From the IMG/VR virus record IMGVR_UViG_3300042311_001225, positions 1 to 27,985 of that record: a stretch of DNA of 27,985 bases; one strand, 5' to 3'. Below, piece after piece: positions 1-9,142 of this stretch. Within the stretch, counting starts at the first letter, position 1. Every line of letters starts with the position of its first letter. Below the pieces are notes generated by a model. It was not told where the DNA came from, made no database searches, and saw nothing but the letters and a program-made list of their open reading frames with translations. A program made the translations under genes and the position numbers. This stretch comes from a virus.

Positions 1-932
1 AGAAATTCTTCTGAAGGGAAAGTTGTGTACATTCTTGTGTAAGGAGACTTGGTATAGACATTTTGAATTAATTCAAAATCAATATTATAATAAACCGAAT
101 TATTGTTTACTTCTGTAAAAATATTTTGTGACTGTGTACCAACATCAATTGATTTTTGATACATTCCGTTTGTATAAGCAGAACTAATGAAAAAAGTATA
201 CCAAGCAGACCCACTGATTGTGGAAGCAGATATTCGACGGGTTAAAAAATTGTATGATGTCATTTGATTCCCGTAAGTATCATTTCCAGTTGGGTAGGGT
301 ACCGTTGGGTAGTTTAAAATTTGCACGGCGGGTAATTCGCCGCTAGTCCATCCAGAATAACTTAAATACGTATTCATTTCGTTTTCAAAATCAACTTGAT
401 TTGTTGATGGAGCAACTCCATTACTAAATCCAAAAAAATTGACCCCCTGACTTTGCATATAATTTCCTATAATTGTTGAAGCGGTCAAAGGTTCAATTAC
501 CAATAAAGCCGTAATTGAATTATTGTAAAATATAGGAGTAGGGTTTGGAGTAGGCGTTGGAGTTGGTGAAGTAGTAAAACTAGGTGTAACAGTATTGGTA
601 GGTGTTGGAGTTGGTGAATATGACGTTTGAGTAACCGATGGTGTAACAAAAGGTGTAGCAGTATTGGATGGAGTATATGATGGTGTAACAGTAACCGATG
701 GTGTTGGGGTTAATGTGATACAATTGTAGACTTGTGTAAACTCGCAGTTTTGTGAGTCAATTATTTTTACTAAAACGGAAGGACTATTAGTATAGGCTGA
801 CGGACTTTCAAAAGAAAATGGTAATGTCGTAACCCCTGAGGAAACTAAATTACAATTTAATAAAAATGGTGTACAAACATATATTGAATATGGCGGTATA
901 CCATTTATTGTATTTATAGTTATTTGACTCAT
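1..932 (-). CDS. Putative tail fibre/adhesin protein, partial (3' end outside window)
   Basis: The reading frame opens with ATG at 932 and stays open to the left edge (310 codons), so the C-terminus is missing. Residues about 11-72 look like one SprB-type unit: a GIPPYS segment, a Cys, and a closing IIDSQNC, matching the repeat ends of the upstream 727-residue protein. Residues about 74-133 are a Thr/Pro/Ser-rich linker (TPTP, TPSVT and SPTPTPT blocks). After it comes a different, Asn/Tyr/Ser-rich domain containing a MQSQGVNFFGFSNG segment, which I do not recognise. The stop of the upstream gene is 2 bases before this ATG, so the two are surely co-transcribed. A flexible linker joining two globular parts suits an extended surface or fibre protein. 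The receptor-binding role is inference from position and architecture. No signal peptide is visible. Confidence 0.75.
   Translation of the reverse strand, partial: MSQITINTINGIPPYSIYVCTPFLLNCNLVSSGVTTLPFSFESPSAYTNSPSVLVKIIDSQNCEFTQVYNCITLTPTPSVTVTPSYTPSNTATPFVTPSVTQTSYSPTPTPTNTVTPSFTTSPTPTPTPNPTPIFYNNSITALLVIEPLTASTIIGNYMQSQGVNFFGFSNGVAPSTNQVDFENEMNTYLSYSGWTSGELPAVQILNYPTVPYPTGNDTYGNQMTSYNFLTRRISASTISGSAWYTFFISSAYTNGMYQKSIDVGTQSQNIFTEVNNNSVYYNIDFELIQNVYTKSPYTRMYTTFPSEEF
540..715 (-). repeat. Imperfect short direct repeats coding a Thr/Pro linker
   Basis: On the plus strand the 15-mer GTTGGAGTTGGTGAA occurs at 556-570 and again at 604-618. GTAACCGATGGTGT occurs at 631-644 and 691-704. Variants of GGTGTAACAGTATTGG occur near 583 and 652. 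They encode the Thr/Pro/Ser-rich linker of the partial protein. The repeats are degenerate and share no single period, so this is a low-complexity coding repeat rather than a clean tandem array. Such DNA can change length by slippage or recombination. Confidence 0.7.
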
Positions 933-934
933 TT

Positions 935-3118
935 TTACGCACAAATAATATTATTTACTGAGATACATTTAATAACATAGTAAATTCTTATTGTAAATGT
1001 AATGGTTTCCCCTTTATAATACTCACCTGTTTGGTCAGCCTTTGCAAGAATATTAATACTATTCTTTTCAGCATCTACAGTACAACTTTGGATGTTTGGA
1101 ATGGTAAGAATTGATGATTGTATAATTGGTGCAAAATAACTTAAATCAGGAATATTATCAAAACTCTCGGTATAATAAAAAGGAAACTCGTAATCAATTC
1201 CCCCAATATTTACTTTAAAATTAAATGTTGCACTACTTAAAGTACAATTTGTTGAATTTTCAACTAATGACGTATATCCTGAATACATCATATTTTTTAA
1301 AGTTAATTTAGTTGTTGGAATAGTTTCTTTTACTCCCTTACTATATTTGAAACTATAACTAGTAATTTGTTTTGGGTCACAAGTCACATCAATACTTCTT
1401 GATGTTATACAGTTATTTTCACCACTTACTGTTAAAGTATAGGTACCTGCCGTTAATCCAGTTATAAAAATTCCAGTTTGCCCGTTCACATTTTCACTCC
1501 AAAATAAACTATATGGTCCGTCAGTTTCTTGAATCAAAGCGGTGACGGTTCCCTCATTTCCATTTTGACAGCTTGTTGAATATAGAAATAATTGGTATGG
1601 TTCAGTTTTAGGAATAAAGGTAATCCCAGTAATTGTACATGCAGTATCATCAATAACTGTAACAGTATAGAACGCTGAGGGTAGTCCAGTAAAAGTATAT
1701 GTTGTTGCAGTTGTGGGAGATGAGTGTTGTCCGCTAGATAAATAATACGTATAAGTAAGTCCAGTTTGGTAAACTTGATTAATACCAACATTTATGGAAC
1801 CACTAAAACTTGCACAATTATCAGTATTTGCGGTTAACGAAATAGAAAAGTTTGTAAAATTTTCAATTGTAATTATCTCATTATAAGTACAAGCACTGTT
1901 TATGTCTCTAACCGTTAAAAGATAATTTCCATAATTTAAGTTTGAAAATGTATTGGTCGCTAAAGAAGTTGTTCTTTTAGTTACTGAACCACTACTGGCA
2001 GATAGAGTAAATAAAAACGGTGGTGTACCATCCTGTAATTGTGTTGTAATACTTCCCCTTTTATCACAGTAAGAATCTTCTTTTGTTGAGGAAATAATTG
2101 AAAACGAATTTGGTGCAAAAAGTTGAGCCTCGTAATTAGTTTGACATAAACCAGCATCAGTTATGGTTAAATCATAAATACCTGATGATAGTCCTGTAAA
2201 TGTAACTTCGTTGGAAATTAAAGTTTGTGACACCCCATTACTTAAAGAGTAATTAAAGGGTGCTGAACCGCCTGAAGTGTAAAAAGTTATCTGTCCGTTA
2301 TTACTATAACAATCGGGTAATACCGTTGTATACGCAAGAACAGATAAGGAACTTGAAGCACTTACAGTGGTACTCTTGAAACTTGAGCATCCCAATGAAT
2401 CGGTCACCGTAACCCCATAATTTCCAATTGATAGACCTGTTACAGATGTTCCCGTCACTGTTGGTGATATAGAGTTGTCCCAAACATATGTAAATGGAGC
2501 GGCTCCAGAAACACTTGTAATATAAATCTGTCCATTCTGTATAACACAAGCAGGATTATTTACTGTATATAAATTAAAGTCTAATGGCGTGGAAGTCTTA
2601 ACAATCACAGAGTTACTAATACCTTCACATCCACCTAAATCTTGTACTACCGCATAATAAACATCGGGAGCCAACCCTTGGAAATACACATAATTAGAAT
2701 TAGTCGACGCGCTCGTATAAAAACCTCCGCTCGAATATAGTGAAACGGTATTTAATCCATAATTTATTGGCATGTAAGCATATACTGTTCCATTATTATC
2801 ACCACACGTTGTATTCACTGAGGTGGTTAATGTAATTGTAATAGAAGAGGTTATTACAAAAGAAATTGGCACTTGATACACCGTCTCCCCCAAATAAGGC
2901 GTGTCATAAATTTGTAATGAGTAATATCCCGCACTTAGCCCTGTAACAACATATGGATTTGTTGTAATTGTTCCAGATGAAAATGAAATTCCTGAAACAG
3001 GATTTATCCATGTAACACTAACAGGAGGTGAAGATGCGGTATATGAGAGTGAAAATGTGCCAGCAGACGTGTTTCCACAATCTCCAACTATACTATATGA
3101 GGTACCTAATATTGACAT
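935..3118 (-). CDS. SprB-like repeat protein, probable tail adhesin
   Basis: A 727-residue protein built of about seven degenerate units of roughly 75-85 residues (approximately 6-90, 96-175, 181-255, 258-335, 338-415, 423-500, 508-580), then a different C-terminal domain (585-727). A typical unit opens with an early Cys and N-G (PACVIQNGQI, LPDCYSNNGQI), has a GGSAPF or GAAPFTY turn, then TGLS.G.Y..T.TD, and often closes in GC. The third unit is the clearest (VTGLSIGNYGVTVTDSLGC). This is the consensus of SprB repeats, known from the gliding adhesin SprB of Flavobacterium and other large Bacteroidota surface proteins. There is no signal peptide or type IX sorting domain, so a virion part is more likely than a secreted protein. 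It starts 3 bases after the stop of the gpI-like gene and ends 2 bases before the next start. Family assignment is fairly secure; the adhesin role is inferred. Confidence 0.75.
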   Translation of the reverse strand: MSILGTSYSIVGDCGNTSAGTFSLSYTASSPPVSVTWINPVSGISFSSGTITTNPYVVTGLSAGYYSLQIYDTPYLGETVYQVPISFVITSSITITLTTSVNTTCGDNNGTVYAYMPINYGLNTVSLYSSGGFYTSASTNSNYVYFQGLAPDVYYAVVQDLGGCEGISNSVIVKTSTPLDFNLYTVNNPACVIQNGQIYITSVSGAAPFTYVWDNSISPTVTGTSVTGLSIGNYGVTVTDSLGCSSFKSTTVSASSSLSVLAYTTVLPDCYSNNGQITFYTSGGSAPFNYSLSNGVSQTLISNEVTFTGLSSGIYDLTITDAGLCQTNYEAQLFAPNSFSIISSTKEDSYCDKRGSITTQLQDGTPPFLFTLSASSGSVTKRTTSLATNTFSNLNYGNYLLTVRDINSACTYNEIITIENFTNFSISLTANTDNCASFSGSINVGINQVYQTGLTYTYYLSSGQHSSPTTATTYTFTGLPSAFYTVTVIDDTACTITGITFIPKTEPYQLFLYSTSCQNGNEGTVTALIQETDGPYSLFWSENVNGQTGIFITGLTAGTYTLTVSGENNCITSRSIDVTCDPKQITSYSFKYSKGVKETIPTTKLTLKNMMYSGYTSLVENSTNCTLSSATFNFKVNIGGIDYEFPFYYTESFDNIPDLSYFAPIIQSSILTIPNIQSCTVDAEKNSINILAKADQTGEYYKGETITFTIRIYYVIKCISVNNIICA

Positions 3119-3121
3119 TTA

Positions 3122-6058
3122 TTAACAACCAAATTCAACGTTTATAAATTCTAAATCAAAATCAGCAAGAGTAATCTCTTCACAGTCCTCTGATTGTAAT
3201 GTTATTGTATTATTGGCGTAAGTTGCCGAAACACCTATTGCCGTTAAATCTCCAAGTATACTTCCAAGTCCTTGGTTTATAAATATAATCCATTGCACTT
3301 CACTCATAACTAAATTTGGTGAGTTAAACACCTCAGGGTTATCAAAACTAAAAGTCTCATTCACACCATTTTTGGTTAATGTGAGGATAAATCTATATTG
3401 TAATGATGATATAGACGCAGTACCAACCGCACAGACTATTTCTAATGGGATTGAATTTATTGCTTGTTGTAGAATATTAGAATTATATAATATACTCAAA
3501 AAGAAATCGACTGTATTACAATTATTAGGTTGTACTCCACCACCAGCTTGTCCACCTGCAAGTTCTAAATTTTCTAAAATACATCCTCGTTGTGGCCTGT
3601 AAATAAATTTCTGTCTATGGAAAATAGAATTTTCGAACCTTGTTCCTGTATTCCAAAGAGTGGTAGCAGGTATAAATTGTTCAACCAACCTTACCCAAAA
3701 ATCTCCAATTCCATTAATATAACTTAACATATTAATGTAGTTAAAATTATTTGTTTCGATTCCTACGTCTTGTAGTGATGTTAGATATCTCCAAAAAATA
3801 GATTGTAGTGTTGGGTATCCCGATGTTTTACCGTCTGTCGCAACTTGTCTGTTTCTAACATTTATTAAATTTGTCCAAAAAGTTTGAGCGAATTCAAAAA
3901 AGTCTTTTAGTTGTGGTTTTGGGTCAATTACGGTCCAGTCGGTATCACCTGTTGTTGGGTACGGATTAGCAAGTCCTGAAAAAGGTATCGGATAATTTTC
4001 TTGGTTTGAAAGAGCCCATACATCGTATGCAAGTGCTTGTCCTGGATTTAAAAACAAGTCAACGTTTTTAACATTCATTACAAGTCTATCATCACTTACT
4101 TCATAATAAGCATCAAAATTACCATCAGCATTTTTTCTTAAATCAGATGTGTTTTGGGTCCAAGATTTTTTGTTATCAATTGTTTTTTCAAGTTCAAAAC
4201 CAATTCCCAAATAAGGAAAGTTTCTAAACCTCTCCAAGTATTTTTCACCATATGTAAATGGTTCAAGTTGGGTTTGAATATTAACTGAGTCACCAGTAAA
4301 TGTACTTAACTCTTCGTTTATTTCTTCAGGACTTCTATGTTGTGGTGTAGATTCGAACCATCCCGCACCTTTTTGAAAATAAAGGGAATCGTTATCGGCT
4401 GGTGCCTTAGGGTAACCATCCTTATCTATTGGATAATCATCCCTTAATAAATCAACTTCAACCACTTCGTTTGACGGGGTATAAGCCGTATAAGGAGCAC
4501 CAAAAAATCTATAAATGTTGTTTGGGTCGTATACAGGAACTAATGGTGTATAAGTACCTCCTGTTACAGTAAAATATAACTCCTCAAATCTATCTGGTCT
4601 TATTCTATCATCTGCAAGGTATATGTGTTCGTTAAATTCCAAAAGAGCCTCGGGAGCTCCGATAAAATTCATTAAAAATTCTATTGCCCTTCTGGTACCT
4701 TTTGATTTAAACAGATATGCCGAATTAAGAATCAAGTTTCTAAAATACTGATACTCTAACTCATCAAGTGATGGTGAGTTCGACATGCCAGGAAAATTAC
4801 TCGATACTTGCCCATAAAGTGTACTCAAAAAAGAATCACTTTGAATTGGTGATATGTTTGTTTGCCATCCGAGTGTTTGTGCAAAATTTGTAAGTAATTT
4901 AGACGGAACATCATCTCCCACATTATAATTTACCGAAACCATATGTGAAATGGAGTCGATGTACTTTTTGGATTCGTCAAAACTCCTACCATAAATTTTT
5001 AGAGTTTTAGCCACCTTCATATCGTCGGTATCAAATTCTTTAAAAGAATCTGTAGTATAAAATCTAGTTAAAAGGTCCGTTTGATTTTCGTCAAAGGATT
5101 CGGAAATTTTACTGAGTTTTGTTACGTATGATGTAAATGATGGGGTAGAAATATCTATGTTCCACTGACCGTTTAGTGGCCATGTTGCGGTTTGTGTAGT
5201 GTAAAATATATTCCCATCGTCGCCGTCAGTTAAGACCCTAAACTGTGAGGTATAGAGAGGCATCGAATATCTATTCAATAAAAACTCATCCACCTCATCA
5301 AGTTCCAAATTAAAAATTTCACTTACCGTAATATCATCGGGTCTTATAATATAATCCGTAATCATTGGTACGGTTGTAGGGAATGGTTCTCCGTCTACTG
5401 CAATATATAAAGTTCCTGCCGATGTGGTGGTGGTTGCGGTAACATCAATAATATTATATGTCCCACCTGTTATTTCTAAAACATAATTTCTGAAATATGT
5501 TGTAAAATCACGGTATTTAGAAACCTCATATGGTAAATTTTTAATATTGATAAATGCCGATGTTGTGAAATCAATACCTAAAGGGTTAGAAATAATACTA
5601 GCGTCTATTCCAAAATAGGTAATATTTTCAACCGAATCATATGTTAAAAAATTAATTGTTGCACCCGTTGTATAATTTGGTCTGAAAAATGAAACTTCTA
5701 AAGCGGCTGGAAAGTAATTTATACTATTTGTAATTGATGCAAGAAGTCTCTTACCCATTGGACCATAAGCAACATAGTTAGTCACTTTTGAAGGGTCAAA
5801 GTTTGGATATACTCTAAAATTTACATCATTAATCTGTTGAGCCTTAACAGTTGTTGATATGTTAAGATTACTTAAATTTAAAGGTCCCGAGTATTTTCCA
5901 GTATCAAAATTTCTATCAACTTTTTCATTAACAGAAGTTCTAAATTCAAAATTTCCAAGCGTAAGTCCTCCCCCTCGGGTAAGTTGTAACCCAACCAAAT
6001 TATCCGAAAAAGTACCTTGACCACTTCCGGTTTGTGGAGGATACGTAAACTTACTCAT
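3122..6058 (-). CDS. Probable baseplate wedge protein (gpI/gp7-like)
   Basis: A 978-residue protein. Residues about 430-482 contain ILNSAYLFKSKGTRRAIEF followed by LMNFIGAPEALLEFNE. This resembles the core of the phage P2 gpI tail family, in which a KGT..A...L...G motif precedes an acidic or aromatic segment. In contractile tails gpI-type proteins take the place of T4 gp7, which bundles with a gp6 dimer in the wedge. T4 gp7 is 1032 residues, close to this length, and a gp6-like gene lies upstream in the same operon. The rest is beta-rich and Tyr/Asn/Thr-rich without recognised motifs; a segment near 880 is Gly-rich (GGQAGGGVQ). The ATG overlaps the preceding stop in an ATGA junction at 6055-6058, suggesting translational coupling. 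The gp7 equivalence is an inference from one motif, size and context. Confidence 0.55.
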   Translation of the reverse strand: MSKFTYPPQTGSGQGTFSDNLVGLQLTRGGGLTLGNFEFRTSVNEKVDRNFDTGKYSGPLNLSNLNISTTVKAQQINDVNFRVYPNFDPSKVTNYVAYGPMGKRLLASITNSINYFPAALEVSFFRPNYTTGATINFLTYDSVENITYFGIDASIISNPLGIDFTTSAFINIKNLPYEVSKYRDFTTYFRNYVLEITGGTYNIIDVTATTTTSAGTLYIAVDGEPFPTTVPMITDYIIRPDDITVSEIFNLELDEVDEFLLNRYSMPLYTSQFRVLTDGDDGNIFYTTQTATWPLNGQWNIDISTPSFTSYVTKLSKISESFDENQTDLLTRFYTTDSFKEFDTDDMKVAKTLKIYGRSFDESKKYIDSISHMVSVNYNVGDDVPSKLLTNFAQTLGWQTNISPIQSDSFLSTLYGQVSSNFPGMSNSPSLDELEYQYFRNLILNSAYLFKSKGTRRAIEFLMNFIGAPEALLEFNEHIYLADDRIRPDRFEELYFTVTGGTYTPLVPVYDPNNIYRFFGAPYTAYTPSNEVVEVDLLRDDYPIDKDGYPKAPADNDSLYFQKGAGWFESTPQHRSPEEINEELSTFTGDSVNIQTQLEPFTYGEKYLERFRNFPYLGIGFELEKTIDNKKSWTQNTSDLRKNADGNFDAYYEVSDDRLVMNVKNVDLFLNPGQALAYDVWALSNQENYPIPFSGLANPYPTTGDTDWTVIDPKPQLKDFFEFAQTFWTNLINVRNRQVATDGKTSGYPTLQSIFWRYLTSLQDVGIETNNFNYINMLSYINGIGDFWVRLVEQFIPATTLWNTGTRFENSIFHRQKFIYRPQRGCILENLELAGGQAGGGVQPNNCNTVDFFLSILYNSNILQQAINSIPLEIVCAVGTASISSLQYRFILTLTKNGVNETFSFDNPEVFNSPNLVMSEVQWIIFINQGLGSILGDLTAIGVSATYANNTITLQSEDCEEITLADFDLEFINVEFGC

Positions 6059-6963
6059 GTTGAAATTATGTTTGCAAAGTTTTTACTGAAGTCTACATCA
6101 TCCCCTCTGTCTTGTCGAACCTCATAGAGCAATTCGTTATACTGGTCTCGTATTTCATACAAGTTATATTGTTTATAAATGTTATTGCCTGAATCATAAA
6201 TAGTATAAATTCCATCCTCAATCGATTTAGTCTGATTACCATAAAGAGCAATTGCAAGAGTAGATGCATCGTGTTCAACAATTTCAACTTCGACTACCGC
6301 TGGGTTGAAGAAAGTATTTGTTATTATAATATTTTGAGCAGGCGCTCCAATAAATGGAGTCGCGTTTGGTCTTGTTGTTGGTGACGATGAAGGTGTTAAG
6401 GTACAAAACATTAAGTTAGTTGAACCCTCAGAGTATCTATATCTAACAGACTTTTGTGATGTGTTAACTAAGTTTTGAGTAACAGGTTCACAATAAAAGT
6501 TCGAGGTAATTATTCTAAAGAAATTTGGTATTTTAGTACCGTTATCATTTAAGTACTCCACCCTAAAACCAACGAGTCCTTGATTTGTAAATTTGTTTCT
6601 AAATTCAGATGGAACATCTTGGATGTTAATTATAATACCTTTTGTATTTGGTGAAGAGGAAAGAACACCACAGTCATTTATTAAAGTTCGTATCTGAGCT
6701 GGTCTGAAATAAAGTGTATATATTCCAAGGGCATTAAACTGGTCTGCAGGAAGTGTTAAATTATATAACCCTCCGAGTAGCTCAGTTTCAGTACCACCTA
6801 TACTTGCGTTACTATAATACGGTCTTAGATACTGTATAGAGTCTAATTGTGTAAGAGTAAAATCTGTAGTTAAATCTCTTGAGGGGGTATAGTGTAGAAT
6901 TATTTCTACATCTTCAGGACTAACGTCTGAGGGTCTAACTATTCCGTAATTACCTGTAGCCAA
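6055..6963 (-). CDS. Unknown phage structural protein, TTG start
   Basis: A 302-residue protein I cannot place in a family. It opens with ATGNYGIVRPSDVSPEDVEI after the start residue, and is rich in Thr, Asn and Tyr like its neighbours. A short Ser/Thr/Pro stretch (TLTPSSSPTTRPNATPF, near residues 190-205) probably separates an N-terminal and a C-terminal domain. The start codon is TTG at 6961-6963: an in-frame TAA lies at 6976-6978, only five codons upstream, with no ATG or GTG between, and the next Met is deep in the protein. The sequence before the TTG is T- and A-rich (TTTATAAA directly adjacent) with no Shine-Dalgarno motif. It lies 26 bases after the PKD-type gene and overlaps the gpI-like gene by 4 bases, so a baseplate or tail-tip role is likely but unproven. 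Confidence 0.65.
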   Translation of the reverse strand: MATGNYGIVRPSDVSPEDVEIILHYTPSRDLTTDFTLTQLDSIQYLRPYYSNASIGGTETELLGGLYNLTLPADQFNALGIYTLYFRPAQIRTLINDCGVLSSSPNTKGIIINIQDVPSEFRNKFTNQGLVGFRVEYLNDNGTKIPNFFRIITSNFYCEPVTQNLVNTSQKSVRYRYSEGSTNLMFCTLTPSSSPTTRPNATPFIGAPAQNIIITNTFFNPAVVEVEIVEHDASTLAIALYGNQTKSIEDGIYTIYDSGNNIYKQYNLYEIRDQYNELLYEVRQDRGDDVDFSKNFANIIST

Positions 6964-6989
6964 TTTATAAAAAAATTAAATTTAGTTTA

Positions 6990-8072
6990 TTATATATCAT
7001 TCCAATTTCTAACCTTGAAGAATCCTAATCCATATTTTCGAAGAGACCCAACGTTGTTTATTTCTCCCATTCGTTTAAAATCTTCCATACCAGAATATTT
7101 TCCTCTTTCAATAAATACATAAGATTGTATTTCCGGCTGTTCTATTATATTCATCAAATACTCAAATTTAGTTAAACCTGATGCGGTTAACATATCACTT
7201 GTAAGTCCTTGTGAAAAACAATAAAAAACTGATTGTCCATTAGGATAATCTAAATAGGTTTGGTCATTAATTGTATAGGCCGTAAAATTAACACTTTGGG
7301 AAGCAGTCATTCCTGTTGTTCCGTCTTCTAATGTCAACATTAGACCATCAATAAATGGATTTGGTCCATACACTCTAAGTTCTTCTAACCTAGATTTTGT
7401 CTGACCAGAAACAATAAAAGGTATATTAGAATAAGCCGCCGATATTTGTTCAGTTACACTATTATTAGAATCAAAAAAATATATATAATTTTGGCTTGAT
7501 GGGGAACCACTCCATGAACCATTATTGGAAGGGAAAATTACGGTTCCGTCTGGGTCTAAATATGGTGAAACGACAAATGGTATCGTTACATTTTTATTTT
7601 GTGTAAAAAGTCCGAATATACTACTACCAGAAAATGAAATAGTATAAGTACCCTCTACCAAATAATTATGACAAGTAGTTACAGGTATAAAATCAATGAC
7701 TTCCTCAATTGGTGAGCCATCACCCCAGTCTACAAAATAAGTGGCACCACTTAAATATGTTACATTTCTTTTAGATGTATTTAATATACAAATTCCATTG
7801 GGTTGATTCTCATCAATAACGAACGTAAAATTTACATTTTCATTACAGTGAGTCAAATCTCCGTCGAAAGGTGAATAATACCCAACATCAGAATAATCTT
7901 GTTTTAAAAAAATTGGGATTGATAGGTCGGTTAATAATGAGTCCCCATTAGTTCCTCCAGATAAGATTTCAGTTAAACCCGAATAATATCCGAAAGTAAA
8001 TCCACTATAAGTTTCAGGTCTAATATCGAATATTAAAACCTCGGGAGATATTTTAATTTTTCTGACTTCCAT
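6990..8072 (-). CDS. Structural protein with PKD-like domain
   Basis: A 360-residue protein. Residues about 85-165 carry a PKD-type signature: VDWGDGS at 114-120, then H135-N-Y and GTYTISFSG at 141-149, matching the family pattern of W.FGDG followed by H.Y...G.Y.V. PKD domains are Ig-like beta-sandwiches, common in surface and adhesive proteins, especially in Bacteroidota. The N-terminus MEVRKIKISP closely matches that of the preceding gene (MDVNKIKITP), suggesting the same docking segment on both. Its ATG shares one base with the preceding TAA (TAATG at 8072). The C-terminal half (Thr/Tyr-rich, ending KVRNWNDI) is unrecognised. A peripheral baseplate or fibre-attachment part is a reasonable guess; no enzymatic motif is visible. 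Confidence 0.7.
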   Translation of the reverse strand: MEVRKIKISPEVLIFDIRPETYSGFTFGYYSGLTEILSGGTNGDSLLTDLSIPIFLKQDYSDVGYYSPFDGDLTHCNENVNFTFVIDENQPNGICILNTSKRNVTYLSGATYFVDWGDGSPIEEVIDFIPVTTCHNYLVEGTYTISFSGSSIFGLFTQNKNVTIPFVVSPYLDPDGTVIFPSNNGSWSGSPSSQNYIYFFDSNNSVTEQISAAYSNIPFIVSGQTKSRLEELRVYGPNPFIDGLMLTLEDGTTGMTASQSVNFTAYTINDQTYLDYPNGQSVFYCFSQGLTSDMLTASGLTKFEYLMNIIEQPEIQSYVFIERGKYSGMEDFKRMGEINNVGSLRKYGLGFFKVRNWNDI

Positions 8073-9142
8073 TATATTACAGGTGGGTTTACATACTCAT
8101 ACCAAATATTAGTTGTTAAAATATTGTTAGTTGCAATATCTACCAATTCGTATACTTTACCAGGGTAATTTAAATCTACTCTCACGTAAAAATCATCATT
8201 TGGTAAGGTATATCTATTAGCATAATTTGATTGTGGATTAACTGTAAAAGTCGTATAAGTTCCAGTTGCGGCGTCAAAATACTTCGCCCTCATAAAAAAT
8301 TGGGTTATGTTCAAAAGTGTTGGGTCTTCATACCAATATAGATAATAACCTTCTGTATTTCCTACATGGTCTAATGTAAATTGTGGCCTATAAATTATAT
8401 AAGAATTGTCAGGAATTTCTTCTTCTACCTCGCATTCACAAACATTTTCTATAACAAAAATATTTAAATTTTGAAATATGTCATAATCAGTTCCATCAAA
8501 AACTAAATTAATAGTGGTAATATCCTCATCTTCCTCAAAGATATATTGATATACTCCAGTGGAGCCAAATGGTACACAAAAATCAAGAGTAGTTTCCCCA
8601 TCATCATCATTCCAACTTTGTTCTTCTCCACAACAGTCTGTAAATGTAAACAAATTTTCAGCCGATATAAATGAAATTATTCTGTACCTAATACAAGGTA
8701 AAACTGGTGGTGGTACTCCTAATGTTGCAAAAAAATCTATGTCTGATTGGTATGTTCCTAAAATTGCCGTTAGATATATGCGTTGCGTTTGGGGAAGGGT
8801 TGAATCATAAAAATCTAATTTAAAAAAAGAATTCCTATAGGCATTTGATTGGAATCTAACATCATCAACGGTTAGTTTAGTGAAATATGTATTATGCCAT
8901 GTATCTGTTGAGGCACTGTAAAAATTAAACTGATATACTTGCTGGGTATTATTTGCTATTGGTCTTCTTGAAAATCTAACTAGTTCGTAATTTGAGGGTT
9001 GACCAATAACTTTTTTTATTATTTCTTGTTCCTCTTGCAGATAACTTTCTTCTCTGCTTAGTAAATCCCATCGCATGTCAAATGGGACCACAATTTCTTG
9101 TGAATTTTCTATCGGAGTTATTTTAATTTTATTCACATCCAT
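8072..9142 (-). CDS. Unknown structural protein sharing the MDV.KIKI.P N-terminus
   Basis: A 356-residue acidic, aromatic-rich protein of unknown family. It starts MDVNKIKITP, paralogous in appearance to the start of the next gene (MEVRKIKISP), after which the two diverge. It has a Cys pair in FTDCCGEEQSW and a Cys/Glu-rich segment (VCECEVEEE) in its middle. The C-terminal part is Tyr/Asn/Thr-rich and probably beta-structured. The ATG at 9142 lies inside the end of the upstream gene (14-base overlap), and its TAA overlaps the next ATG by one base, so three consecutive genes are translationally interlocked. No signal peptide or transmembrane helix is visible. Tail or baseplate function is inferred only from position between gp6-like and gpI-like genes. 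Confidence 0.6.
   Translation of the reverse strand: MDVNKIKITPIENSQEIVVPFDMRWDLLSREESYLQEEQEIIKKVIGQPSNYELVRFSRRPIANNTQQVYQFNFYSASTDTWHNTYFTKLTVDDVRFQSNAYRNSFFKLDFYDSTLPQTQRIYLTAILGTYQSDIDFFATLGVPPPVLPCIRYRIISFISAENLFTFTDCCGEEQSWNDDDGETTLDFCVPFGSTGVYQYIFEEDEDITTINLVFDGTDYDIFQNLNIFVIENVCECEVEEEIPDNSYIIYRPQFTLDHVGNTEGYYLYWYEDPTLLNITQFFMRAKYFDAATGTYTTFTVNPQSNYANRYTLPNDDFYVRVDLNYPGKVYELVDIATNNILTTNIWYEYVNPPVI

Noticed and set aside
540-715. Repeated G/T-rich units as a CRISPR array or regulatory iterons
   Set aside because: The repeats are degenerate with no unique spacers of constant size, and they keep one long reading frame coding a Thr/Pro linker.
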